Counted from the stretch's first letter, positions 22,431 through 30,057 are shown. The stretch is DNA of 32,758 nucleotides from Streptomyces dysideae (GCF_001514305.1 NZ_KQ949081.1:177924-210681), one strand, 5' to 3'. Program-made: numbers and translations. Notes: generated by a model from the sequence alone, not told the origin.

Positions 22431-23396
22431 GTGACCCCAGATCGCTTCTTCTCCCTGATGCTGCTCCTCGAATCGAGGGATGTCGTGACCACACAGGAAC
22501 TCGCCTCAGCGCTCGGGGTGTCCCTTCGAACCATCACCCGAGACCTGAACTGGCTCCGCGACGCTGGTCTGCCGGTGACCGCACAACGGGGCCGCCTCGG
22601 AGGCGTGACCATGCTGCCCGGGTCCGGGCTCGACCTCACGCGACTCACACCGGGCGAGCGTGATCATCTGTCGCTCACTGGGCTGGATGAGAAGCAACGT
22701 GCGGAGCTCGACGCATCGGTCGAGAGTCGGCGCGCGCTCTCCAAGATCGCCGCTACACAGCCACGTCGAGTTCATGAGCTCCTGCCGCTCACCGACGTAG
22801 TGCACGTGGACAGCCGTCCCTGGCGTCAGGCACGAGCTTCCGGCACGACTCCGGCTTCGCTGATCGGCACGGTGCGGCGAGGTCGCCGGCTACGGATCGA
22901 GTACGACAGCCCACGCGAGTCATGCCCACGCGACCTGGCCGTGGATCCCTACGGGCTGTTCGCCAAGGCCGGCATCTGGTACCTCGTCGCCGACTGTGCC
23001 CGAGTGCCACGGATGTACCGACTCGAACGGATCACGACGTGGAAAGAAGTCGACCAGCCACGACGGATCCGCGAGAGCCAGACCCTGGCCACCGTCGCCG
23101 CAGCGCTCATTGACCAGTGGGAGCACAACCACGCGATAGAGGTCAGTGCCACCATCGACCAGACCCAGATCGAGCGAGCGCAACGGATCTTCGGCCTGCG
23201 ACTCGTCCCGGACGACCATGAAGAATCCGCCACCGGCCGCAAGGTGACGATCCGCTTCCTTCATCTGGAGGACGTGCGAGCACTACTGCCGTTCGGGAGC
23301 GCCATCACTGTGCATGGCCCCACCGAAGCCAGGGCTCACCTCCGCGACCTCGCCACCAATCTCGCCCACCACTATGCGCCGTCACCAACGTCCTGA
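22431..23396 (+). CDS. WYL-domain transcriptional regulator
   Basis: A 321-residue DeoR-like/WYL regulator. Residues 1-60 form a winged helix-turn-helix (RFFSLMLLLESRDVVTTQEL, ALGVSLRTITRDLNWLRDAG). The WYL domain follows at about 140-230 (SLIGTVRRGRRLRIEYDSP, VDPYGLFAKAGIWYLVADC, RMYRLERITTWKEVDQ), then a WCX-type C-terminal region (AIEVSATIDQTQIERA, VRALLPFGSAITVHGP). WYL domains sense ligands, often nucleic acids or nucleotides. The start is GTG 22431. The divergent VOC gene is its most probable target. The gene ends 37 bp before attR, so it is the last cargo of the element. Its base composition is slightly lower in GC than the backbone. Confidence 0.92.
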   Translation: MTPDRFFSLMLLLESRDVVTTQELASALGVSLRTITRDLNWLRDAGLPVTAQRGRLGGVTMLPGSGLDLTRLTPGERDHLSLTGLDEKQRAELDASVESRRALSKIAATQPRRVHELLPLTDVVHVDSRPWRQARASGTTPASLIGTVRRGRRLRIEYDSPRESCPRDLAVDPYGLFAKAGIWYLVADCARVPRMYRLERITTWKEVDQPRRIRESQTLATVAAALIDQWEHNHAIEVSATIDQTQIERAQRIFGLRLVPDDHEESATGRKVTIRFLHLEDVRALLPFGSAITVHGPTEARAHLRDLATNLAHHYAPSPTS

Positions 23397-23406
23397 CCCG
23401 CAACAT

Positions 23407-23676
23407 CTAGGGAGCCACCCCACGGCTCGGATCTGGACGATCAGTGGACCATTCACGCGCGGTACACCCCTTCCCAACGGTCAAACGTCCAGTGTGCCTG
23501 ATCGTCGGCGTGTCCCGGCAGAGAACAGTGGTCCGGGCCGACTGTGCCGAGGCGTCGGGCGCGAGGGCGGCGATCAGTGCGGCGGCGGAGACGAGGGCGG
23601 CGACGGTGACGGCGACCGCGGAGCGGGTGGGGGCGGGGCGAGCCAGAACGGTGGCGAGACGACGGGCAGCACGCAT
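23407..23676 (-). CDS. Small secreted protein, 3' end altered by the island
   Basis: An 89-residue exported peptide from ATG 23676, with AAAGGAAG 9 bases upstream. The N-terminus MRAARRLATVLARP is basic. VAVTVAALVSAAALIAAL is a hydrophobic core, followed by APDASAQSA, a likely signal peptidase site. The mature part has two cysteines (TVLCRDTP, GKGCTARE). The last 10 or so codons read into the integrated element and stop at 23407. In the uninterrupted chromosome the same frame would have overlapped the XPB start and ended about 60 bases into it. It lies upstream of native XPB on the same strand, so the two were probably co-transcribed. No family is recognised. Confidence 0.6.
   Translation of the reverse strand: MRAARRLATVLARPAPTRSAVAVTVAALVSAAALIAALAPDASAQSARTTVLCRDTPTIRHTGRLTVGKGCTAREWSTDRPDPSRGVAP
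23433..23441. other. attR core with the stranded native XPB start
   Basis: CTGGACGAT repeats the attL core. Reading leftward from 23456, GTG AAT GGT CCA CTG ATC GTC CAG encodes MNGPLIVQ, which continues seamlessly into XPB residue SDKTLL when joined at the attL core. GAAGGGG lies about 12 bases upstream of that GTG and would be the native ribosome binding site. Confidence 0.88.
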
Positions 23677-23919
23677 GCTGGGGACTTCCTTTCAGCTGCT
23701 TGATCAGGACATCCCGTGGCTGCCCGGCGACACCCGCCCCGATGCGACAGGCCCGGCAAGCTCCCTCATGGGTGGGACATGACCGGCGTGGCGTGCATGA
23801 ACGCGGACGTACACCCGAACGAGTCGCTCGAGCTCACGACCCGGCCGCCGACGATCACGACGGGACCGGGAACCGGCCGCACCCCCTCCCCGTCGTACCC
23901 ACCCGCTACCGTGGATCGG

Positions 23920-26499
23920 ATGAGCGACCCGGCTACACCGCCCCGTTCCCTCGCGGAGGCCCTCCGCGCCAGGGACGACGCCTCCCTGGCCGTCCTGCTG
24001 CGCAGCCGTCCCGACCTCATCACGCCCGTCCCGACCGACCTCACCCAGCTCGCGACCCGCGCCGGTACGCGGGCTTCCGTGGTGCGGGCGCTGGAGCGGC
24101 TGGACCGGTTCGTGCTGCAGACGGCGGAGGCGCTGGCGGTGGCGGGGGATCCGGCGGCGTACGACGAACTGCTCGGGCTGATGGCGGGCGACGAGGGCGA
24201 TCCCGCCGTCGCCGTTGCACTGCCGCACGCCCTCGCGACCCTGCGGGAGCAGGCGCTGGTGTGGGGCGGCGACGACCTGCTGCGGCTGGTGCGCACCGCG
24301 CGTGAGCTGCTCGCGCCCTCGCCGCAGCATCCCTCCCCGACCGGGCTCGGGCCCACCGTTCAGGAGGCCACCGCCGGGATGTCGCCGGGGCGGATCCAGG
24401 AGCTCGTCGCCGCCGCCGGGCTGGCCTCCACCCACGACGCCGTCTCGGCGGTCGCCTCGCTCACCGCGCTGTTCACCGACCGCACGCGTATGGCCGAGCT
24501 GCTCGCGGGCGCCCCGGAGGAGTCGCGGGAGGTGCTCGACCGGCTGGTCTGGGGGCCGCCGTACGGGCAGGTCACCGCCGATCCCGCGGCCCGGCTGCGC
24601 TGGCTGCTGGACCGGGGGCTGCTGCTGCCGACCGCGCCGGGGACGGTCGTACTCCCTCGTGAGGTCGCCCTGCATCTGCGGGCCGGCCGCGCGCACCGGA
24701 CCACCGAGCCGCTGCCGCCGTCCGTGCAGGCGGCCGCGACCCACCGTCCACAGGTTGTGGACGCGACGGCGGCCGGGCAGGCGTACACCGCGCTCTCGAC
24801 CGTCGAGGAGCTGCTGAAGGACTGGGACGAGGGCGGGCCGACCGTGCTGCGGGCCGGCGGGCTCAGCGTCCGTGACCTCAAGCGGACCGCCGTCGCCCTC
24901 GACGTGCCCGAACCCGTCGCCGCCTTCTGGGTCGAACTCGCCTACGCCGCGGGCCTGCTCGCCCCCGACGGCGAGGCCGACGAGCGGTACGCCGCGACCC
25001 CCGCCTACGACGAGTGGCTGGAGCAGCCCGCCGCCGAGCGCTGGGCGAGGCTGGCGGAGGCCTGGCTGACGGCGACCCGGACGTCCGGCGTGGTCGGCGG
25101 GCGGGACGCCAAGGAGCGCACGCTGTCGGCGCTGGGCCCGGGCCTCGACCGTTCCGCCGCCCCGGAGGTACGCCACCGGGTGCTGACCCTGCTCGCCGGG
25201 CTGCCCGAGGGAGCCTCCCCGTCCGCCGAGTCGGTGCTGGCCCGGCTGCGCTGGGAACGCCCCCTGCGCGGCCCCCAGCGCGACGACGACCTGCGCAGCC
25301 GCCTCGCCGGATGGACGCTGACCGAGGCCGAGATGCTCGGCGTCACGGGCCGCGGGGCACTGTCCGCACACGGCCGGGCCCTGCTCGGCGCGCACCTGAC
25401 CAAGGGAACGGACGAGGCCCTCTCCGGCGACCAGCTCCCGGCGCACCACCACACCCCCGGCGCCCCCCTCGACTCCGCCGGACCCGGCGACAAGCTGCCC
25501 GTCCACCACCACCGCCCGGCCACCGAGCCCGCCCCCCTCACCCCCACCGAGCAGGCCACCGCCTCCGCCACCGCCGCCCGGCTGCTCGCCCCGCTCCTCC
25601 CCGAACCCCTCGACCAACTCCTGCTCCAGGCCGACCTCACGGCCGTCGCCCCCGGCCCGCTGCGGCGCCCGCTGGCCGACACGCTGGGCGTGCTCGCGGA
25701 CGTGGAGTCCAAGGGCGGCGCGACCGTCTACCGCTTCACGCCCGCCTCCGTACGCCGCGCCCTGGACGCCGGCCGGGCCGCCTCCGACCTGCACGCCTTT
25801 CTCGCCGAGCACTCCCGTACGCCGGTTCCGCAGCCGCTGACGTATCTGATCGACGACGTGGCCCGCAGGCACGGTCATCTGCGGGTCGGCGCGGCGTCGG
25901 CGTACGTCCGCTGCGACGACGACGCGATGCTGAACGAGATCCTCGCCGACAAGCGCGCCGCCGGTCTGCGGCTGCGCCGCCTCGCGCCCACCGTCCTGGC
26001 CGCCCAGGCCGACCCGGCGGCGCTCCTCGAGGGCCTGCGCGCGATGGGCTTCGCGCCGGCCGCCGAGTCCGCCGAGGGCGATGTCCTCATCACCCGCGCC
26101 GACGCCCACCGCACCCCGCCCCGCACCGCCCCCGCACCGGTCCCGGACGGCCCGCCGACCCCCGACGCCACGCTCCTCGCGGCCGCGATCCGCGCGATCC
26201 GGGCGGGCGACCTGGCCTCGACGACACCACGCAAGACGGACCCCACCGCCGAAGCGAACGGCGGCGCCCTCCCCCGCACCAGCTCCGCCGAGACCCTCGC
26301 CACCATGCAGGCCGCCGTCCTCACCGGCGAGGCCCTGTGGATCGGCTACGTCAACGCCGAGGGCGCCGCCAGCCAGCGGGTGATCGCGCCGGTGCGGGTC
26401 GAGGGCGGGTTCGTGACGGCGTACGACCACACCGCGGACGAGGTCCGCACGTATCCGCTGCACCGGATCACAGGAGTGGCCGAACTCGCGGACGACTAG
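23920..26499 (+). CDS. Helicase-associated protein (Helicase_C_3 with C-terminal WYL-like domain)
   Basis: An 859-residue protein of the actinobacterial helicase-associated type, whose gene is usually beside XPB (as in the mycobacterial Rv0861c/Rv0862c pair). N-terminal repeats (SLAEALRARDDASLAVLLRS, LTQLATRAGTRASVVRALER) are followed by a long helical region. The XPB/Ssl2 N-terminal-like domain is near residues 585-760 (LLLQADLTAVAPGPLRRPLA, DVESKGGATVYRFTPASVRR, PLTYLIDDVARRHGHLRVG). A WYL-like C-terminus (ALWIGYVNAEGAASQRVIAP, AYDHTADEVRTYPLHRITG) ends it. It probably partners XPB in DNA repair. ATG 23920 is chosen because the frame upstream lacks conservation-like sequence. It was divergent from native XPB; the island now separates them. 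Confidence 0.9.
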   Translation: MSDPATPPRSLAEALRARDDASLAVLLRSRPDLITPVPTDLTQLATRAGTRASVVRALERLDRFVLQTAEALAVAGDPAAYDELLGLMAGDEGDPAVAVALPHALATLREQALVWGGDDLLRLVRTARELLAPSPQHPSPTGLGPTVQEATAGMSPGRIQELVAAAGLASTHDAVSAVASLTALFTDRTRMAELLAGAPEESREVLDRLVWGPPYGQVTADPAARLRWLLDRGLLLPTAPGTVVLPREVALHLRAGRAHRTTEPLPPSVQAAATHRPQVVDATAAGQAYTALSTVEELLKDWDEGGPTVLRAGGLSVRDLKRTAVALDVPEPVAAFWVELAYAAGLLAPDGEADERYAATPAYDEWLEQPAAERWARLAEAWLTATRTSGVVGGRDAKERTLSALGPGLDRSAAPEVRHRVLTLLAGLPEGASPSAESVLARLRWERPLRGPQRDDDLRSRLAGWTLTEAEMLGVTGRGALSAHGRALLGAHLTKGTDEALSGDQLPAHHHTPGAPLDSAGPGDKLPVHHHRPATEPAPLTPTEQATASATAARLLAPLLPEPLDQLLLQADLTAVAPGPLRRPLADTLGVLADVESKGGATVYRFTPASVRRALDAGRAASDLHAFLAEHSRTPVPQPLTYLIDDVARRHGHLRVGAASAYVRCDDDAMLNEILADKRAAGLRLRRLAPTVLAAQADPAALLEGLRAMGFAPAAESAEGDVLITRADAHRTPPRTAPAPVPDGPPTPDATLLAAAIRAIRAGDLASTTPRKTDPTAEANGGALPRTSSAETLATMQAAVLTGEALWIGYVNAEGAASQRVIAPVRVEGGFVTAYDHTADEVRTYPLHRITGVAELADD

Positions 26500-26640
26500 G
26501 ACACCGTCTACGTCCACACCCGCGACGGCGAGTTCTACGCCCTGGACGCCCGCAGCGGCCGCCACCGACCGCTGGTCCGAGGCCAGGCGTTCCCCACCGG
26601 CTCAGCACCCGACTGCGCCCCCGTCCCGCCTGACCTGACA
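26500..26640 (+). pseudogene. PQQ-type beta-propeller relic
   Basis: Directly after the TAG of the helicase-associated gene, the same frame reads DTVYVHTRDGEFYALDARSG then RHRPLVRGQAFPTGSAPDCA. The phrase VY-V-TRDGEFYALDA-SG is a PQQ/quinoprotein propeller blade, as found at the C-termini of Streptomyces Ser/Thr kinases. There is no start codon, ribosome binding site or room for a whole protein. I infer the last surviving blade of a deleted gene. Confidence 0.6.
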
Positions 26641-26706
26641 CCCGCCGATCACGCGGTACCGTCATCACCACGGGGTTTTCAACGCGCCGACCCCGGAGGG
26701 GACTTC

Positions 26707-27699
26707 GTGGGGATTGAAAGCGACCAGGTCGTTTACGAGTATCTGAGCCGTGTCGGTGACGTGGCCCAGCAACGGCAGTTGCCGTCATCGACCCGTATGC
26801 GCCTGGTGTCGGAGCTGCGCAACGAGATCGACCGGCGCCGCGCCAAGGCCGCCGTGGACAGCCCCGCCGCCGTCCGCCGCATCATCGACCGGCTCGGCAG
26901 CCCGGACGAGGTCGTCGCGGCCGCCGGAGGCAACGGCGGCGCACCACCCCAGACGCCCGTCATCCCCGTGCCCGTACAGCGGGACTCGGACGAGGAGCGG
27001 CCCAAGGGCCTGCGCCGCATCGTGCCGCGGCCGCGTCCCGCCGACACCTCCGCTCGGCCCGAACGGGACGACGCGCCCGCCCCGCCCCACCTCGCCAGTG
27101 CGGAGGAACTCGGCGGCAGCGCGACCCAGCCGGACTGGTGGCGGGTGGACGGGGGCAGTCCGTTCGGGCTCGGGGACGACATTCCCGGCTTCGTCGGCGG
27201 CGTGGAGATCCCGGAGCTGCTCAAGCCGCCCGCGGAGAAGAAGGCCCCGGAACCGAAGCCCGACGCGGAGCCCGCGCCCGCCGTGGAGAAGGCCGAGGAC
27301 CCCGCACCGGCCGCCCCCGCCCGCCGACGCCGCCTGATCCCCGCTCTCCCCACCGCCGCGACCCGCTGGAGCAACCCCCTCCTCCTGCTCGCCGCCGCCC
27401 TCCTCGTCGTGGGCGCGGTCCTCGGGAACCTGCTCGCCCTGATCGTCGGCTGGCTCATCGCCTGGGGCTCACGGCGGCTCAGCGACGCCGAGACGAAGTG
27501 GGCGGTCATGGTCCTGCCCGGCCTCGCGCTCACCGCCGGCATCGTCTGGCTGTGGGGCCGGACCGACGGCCGCTGGGGCACGCCCATCGCGGAGGGGGCC
27601 ATGAACGACGCGATCACTGACACCTGGCCGTGGGTGGTACGGGGCGCGGCGGTGGCGTCGGCGCTGTTCATCGTGTGGCGGTCACAGAAGCAGCGGTGA
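26707..27699 (+). CDS. HAAS-type membrane protein with disordered linker
   Basis: A 330-residue protein. The N-terminal 65 residues (VVYEYLSRVGDVAQQRQLPS, RMRLVSELRNEIDRRRAKA, VRRIIDRLGSPDEVVAAAGG) match HAAS-type regulatory domains, which interact with PadR-like regulators. Residues 75-215 are a Pro/Ala/Glu-rich linker. Three transmembrane helices follow: NPLLLLAAALLVVGAVLGNL with LIVGWLIAWG, AVMVLPGLALTAGIVWLWG, and VVRGAAVASALFIVW. The GTG at 26707 has GGAGGGG 5 bases upstream. The usual partner regulator is not next to it here. It probably senses or signals at the membrane, but the role is unknown. I see nothing definite in 27700-27862. Confidence 0.8.
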   Translation: MGIESDQVVYEYLSRVGDVAQQRQLPSSTRMRLVSELRNEIDRRRAKAAVDSPAAVRRIIDRLGSPDEVVAAAGGNGGAPPQTPVIPVPVQRDSDEERPKGLRRIVPRPRPADTSARPERDDAPAPPHLASAEELGGSATQPDWWRVDGGSPFGLGDDIPGFVGGVEIPELLKPPAEKKAPEPKPDAEPAPAVEKAEDPAPAAPARRRRLIPALPTAATRWSNPLLLLAAALLVVGAVLGNLLALIVGWLIAWGSRRLSDAETKWAVMVLPGLALTAGIVWLWGRTDGRWGTPIAEGAMNDAITDTWPWVVRGAAVASALFIVWRSQKQR

Positions 27700-27871
27700 G
27701 CGCACGGCCGCCCCAGGGACGCGGGGCTGTATCGATATGCGGCTCCGCCGCGTGGGTGCGACCAGCCCCCACGGCCCGCAGCCGCCGCATCACAGACACG
27801 ACCCAGCCACTGGACGCAGATCACACTCACCCGGCGTCTGCACCTCGCACCACCTGGGCACAATGGCCCAT

Positions 27872-28504
27872 ATGGCCTCTTCCACCCCGCCCCCGCTCAC
27901 CGTCGGCTTCGACCTGGACATGACCCTCATCGACTCCCGCCCCGGCATCCACGCCTGCTACACGGCGCTGGCCGAGCGGACGGGGACGTACATCGACGCC
28001 GATCTCGCGGTCACCCGGCTCGGGCCGCCGCTCGCGGAGGAGCTGGTCAACTGGTTCCCGGCGGAGCAGGTCGCGGCCATGAGCGACCTGTACCGCGAGA
28101 TGTACCCGGCGATCGCCATCTCGGCGACTCCCGCGATGACCGGCGCCCGGGAGGCGATCGCGGCGGTACGGGCGGCGGGCGGGCGCGCGATCGTCGTCAC
28201 CGCCAAGTACGAGCCCAACGCCAAGCTGCACCTGGAGCACCTCGGCATCGACCCGGACGCGGTCATCGGCGACCTGTGGGCCGAGCAGAAGGCGGAGGCG
28301 CTGCGCGAGCACGCCGCGGCCGTGTACGTCGGCGACCACGTCGGAGACGTCCGCGGGGCGCGGCTCGCCGGTGCGCTGTCGGTCGCGGTGGCCACCGGGC
28401 CGTGCGACGCGGACGAACTGCGCGAGCACGGCGCGGACGTCGTCCTGGCCGACCTGACCGAATTCCCCACCTGGCTCTCGGACTACCGTCCTGCCTTCGC
28501 CTGA
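27872..28504 (+). CDS. HAD-superfamily hydrolase (phosphoglycolate phosphatase-like)
   Basis: A 210-residue HAD phosphatase. Motif I is GFDLDMTLIDSR (nucleophile Asp and general acid Asp), motif II is AIVVTAKYEPN (Thr), the motif III Lys is in NAKLHLEHLG, and motif IV is VYVGDHVGDVRGAR (acidic pair). The cap region between residues 25 and 85 is helical, as in the phosphoglycolate phosphatase group. Two starts are possible, ATG 27863 and 27872. The second is 7 bases after CACAAT, a -10-like box, suggesting a leaderless transcript. It converges with the small membrane-protein gene and their ends overlap by 22 bases. Confidence 0.92.
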   Translation: MASSTPPPLTVGFDLDMTLIDSRPGIHACYTALAERTGTYIDADLAVTRLGPPLAEELVNWFPAEQVAAMSDLYREMYPAIAISATPAMTGAREAIAAVRAAGGRAIVVTAKYEPNAKLHLEHLGIDPDAVIGDLWAEQKAEALREHAAAVYVGDHVGDVRGARLAGALSVAVATGPCDADELREHGADVVLADLTEFPTWLSDYRPAFA

Positions 28505-28731
28505 CGCCTCCCCGCCGCGATCGACTGGAGCACGCCCGCGCCCGCGATCAGGAACCCGACGCCCATGAGCATGCTCAGTCCGAACATGTAGGTGGGGAAC
28601 GGCGTCGTCCCGAGGAGGAACGGGGCCACCGTGACGAGGGTGGCCACGGTACCGATGAAGAACACGACGGCACCGGCGCGGATCAGTCGGTCACCGGGCG
28701 CGGCGGAATTCGTTTGGGTTTTGTCACGCAC
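28483..28731 (-). CDS. Small two-helix membrane protein
   Basis: An 82-residue protein starting MRDKTQTNSAAPGDRLIRAG. Its transmembrane helices are AVVFFIGTVATLVTVAPFLL and FGLSMLMGVGFLIAGAGVL, and it ends in a basic tail (AAGRRQAKAGR). The GTG at 28731 is preferred to the TTG at 28764, because TACCCT ends 6-7 bases before it, giving a leaderless-type promoter. The 3' end overlaps the HAD gene by 22 bases on the opposite strand. Family not recognised; this kind of small membrane protein is common in Streptomyces. Confidence 0.75.
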   Translation of the reverse strand: MRDKTQTNSAAPGDRLIRAGAVVFFIGTVATLVTVAPFLLGTTPFPTYMFGLSMLMGVGFLIAGAGVLQSIAAGRRQAKAGR

Positions 28732-28779
28732 CGGACCAGGGTAGTTCCCAGCGCGAGGGAACAACCGGGCGACGTCTTG

Positions 28780-29176
28780 TCACAAGCCCCGGGGGCATCA
28801 GCCTTGGTACCGGCGGGTCTGCGACGACCCGCTCCAGGGTACGGGACCCTCTCAGGCAGGGGAACTCCAGTCAGCCAGGGCACGCCTGGAAAAGCTGGAA
28901 GCTGACTTCCTGGCAGGGGAGTACGACGGAGAGGGGCAGGAAGAGTCCTACCGCCGCATGCATAAGGGCCTGTCGGCAAAGGTTGCTCTCCTGGCTAAGC
29001 AGGAAGAGGAAAGGGCTAACCCGGCTCTCAAGGCAACGGGTAAGAAGTACGGGGGAGTCTGGGAAGCCAAAGACCAGGAAGACCGTCCTGGCAAGAAGGG
29101 CAAGACGGCCAGGCTGGTGATTAGTCATAACGTACCTGAAGAATGCCGGTGGAAAGTAATGGCATTCGCCCGATAA
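28780..29176 (+). pseudogene. Serine recombinase C-terminal remnant
   Basis: One open frame runs through this stretch without a start: ARARLEKLEADFLAGEYDGE, QEESYRRMHKGLSAKVALLA, KQEEERANPALKATGKKYGG, VWEAKDQEDRPGK, ending at 29176. The charged coiled-coil pattern and the A-T-G-x-x-Y-x-x-VWEA-D motif resemble the C-terminus of large serine recombinases. The resolvase domain is absent. The stretch is lower in GC than its surroundings and is cut at the right by the ISL3 end at 29211. I infer a second, older integrative element here. The family call is by pattern memory only. Confidence 0.5.
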
Positions 29177-29210
29177 GGGAATACGTAAAGAAAAGGCTCC
29201 GCTGAACAGC

Positions 29211-29740
29211 GGGTCTTCGAATTTAGTGGGGGTGCGACGGTGACGACCTGACGGTTGGTCACCGTCTGTGATGGGCCTGCAGCGTGGAAACCCGCGGGCT
29301 TGAGCACTCACGATACCGAGATCAACAGCGACGCGACACGACTGCTGGGGCTGGAGGGGGTGAGAGTGATCAAGGTCAAGGACGGCGGAGCGGGTGGATC
29401 GACGGTGTACGTCGTGACGAGCGAGGACTCCGCGAGGGCCTGCCCCGCACCACCGCCCCGAGACATCTGTCCTGCGGCGGGCGTCCGGTGGGTATCCGCT
29501 GGCGCAAGGCGCGCTGGCACTACACCGAAGTAGCCTGCCCACGCGACTCGCTCACCGAATCGATACGTCAGGTGCCCGCGCGGATGCGAACCACCAAGGC
29601 CCTCCGCCGGGCGGCGGGGGCCGCGGTCTGCGACGGCTCTCGCACCGTGGTGCAGGCCGGCCGCGACCTGCACCTGCCCTGGCCGATCGTGCAGAACGCG
29701 GCCCACCCGGAGCGCACCGCGAAGCTGCCCCGCTAGACCG
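29211..29740 (+). pseudogene. ISL3-family transposase remnant with left inverted repeat
   Basis: GGGTCTTCGAA at 29211 matches the first 11 bases of the MITE at 20795 and is the likely left end. Transposase pieces follow: INSDATRLLGLEGVRVIKVK, STVYVVTSEDSARACPA, then in another frame LSCGGRPVGIRWRKARWHYT, EVACPRDSLTESIRQVPARM and AAGAAVCDGSRTVVQAGRDL. These are the N-terminal zinc-binding and helix-turn-helix regions of ISL3 transposases. A frameshift or small deletion near 29455 removes part of the first Cys motif, and everything after WPIVQNA is missing. Confidence 0.8.
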
Positions 29741-30034
29741 CACTACGCTCGAGACCGGCTGTCGGGAATGGAGGCTGCGGAAGAGTTCCGCCACATCGAC
29801 GCCCAGGGCGTCGGCCAGCGCGAAGATCTTGTCCAACGAGACGTTGTTCTTCCCGTGCTCGACGTTCACGTAGAAGGCCCGATCGACCCCCGCCTCCGCA
29901 GCGATGCTGGCCTGCGTACGGCCCGCGTTGACGCGAAACTCCCGTAGCCGCCGCCCAAACGCCTGACGCCGGACCGCAACGTCGTGGGCAACGCGGCGAG
30001 TGTGCGTGCCACGCCCCGCGAGCCCAGACCACAA
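29552..30034 (-). CDS. XRE-family helix-turn-helix protein, chimeric 3' end
   Basis: The clear domain is at about 29770-29985: RRQAFGRRLREFRVNAGRTQ, ASIAAEAGVDRAFYVNVEHG, KNNVSLDKIFALADALGVDV and AELFRSL, a Cro/C1-type HTH_3 of normal length. The frame opens with a TTG at 30034; no better start exists because no ATG or GTG precedes the domain. Downstream of FRSLHSRQP the frame runs antisense through the ISL3 remnant to 29552 and becomes Arg/Pro-rich. The true C-terminus was therefore probably lost. The upstream side also carries sequence like the interior of the MITE at 9591. The intact product is likely a small DNA-binding protein of about 90 residues. Confidence 0.5.
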   Translation of the reverse strand: MWSGLAGRGTHTRRVAHDVAVRRQAFGRRLREFRVNAGRTQASIAAEAGVDRAFYVNVEHGKNNVSLDKIFALADALGVDVAELFRSLHSRQPVSSVVRSSGAASRCAPGGPRSARSARAGAGRGRPAPRCESRRRPRPPPPGGGPWWFASARAPDVSIR

Positions 30035-30057
30035 CTCCAGACAGGACCTCGGACACC

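Larger units (their letters stand above)
18109..23441. mobile_element. 5.3-kb integrated element in the 5' end of the XPB gene
   Basis: It is bounded by the 9-bp core CTGGACGAT at both ends. The left end carries a large serine recombinase gene reading inward. The right end carries the original XPB start, so joining the outer flanks rebuilds an uninterrupted gene (M N G P L I V Q S D K T). Contents: recombinase, decayed Rep gene, IS3 orfA, ISL3-type MITE, group II intron 5' part, IS110 and IS481 fragments, then an apparently intact VOC/WYL pair next to attR. I recognise no excision factor, transfer gene or intact replication gene. It therefore looks like the reduced remnant of an actinomycete integrative element that keeps its integrase and a two-gene cargo. 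Confidence 0.88.

Noticed and set aside
18000..23700. tRNA gene as the integration target of the island
   Set aside because: No tRNA-like sequence is seen at either end. The shared core falls inside the XPB coding sequence.
23704..26565. 953-codon leftward frame opposite the helicase-associated gene
   Set aside because: Gly/Arg/Val-rich shadow with no domains; the forward strand has clear helicase-associated and WYL-type segments.
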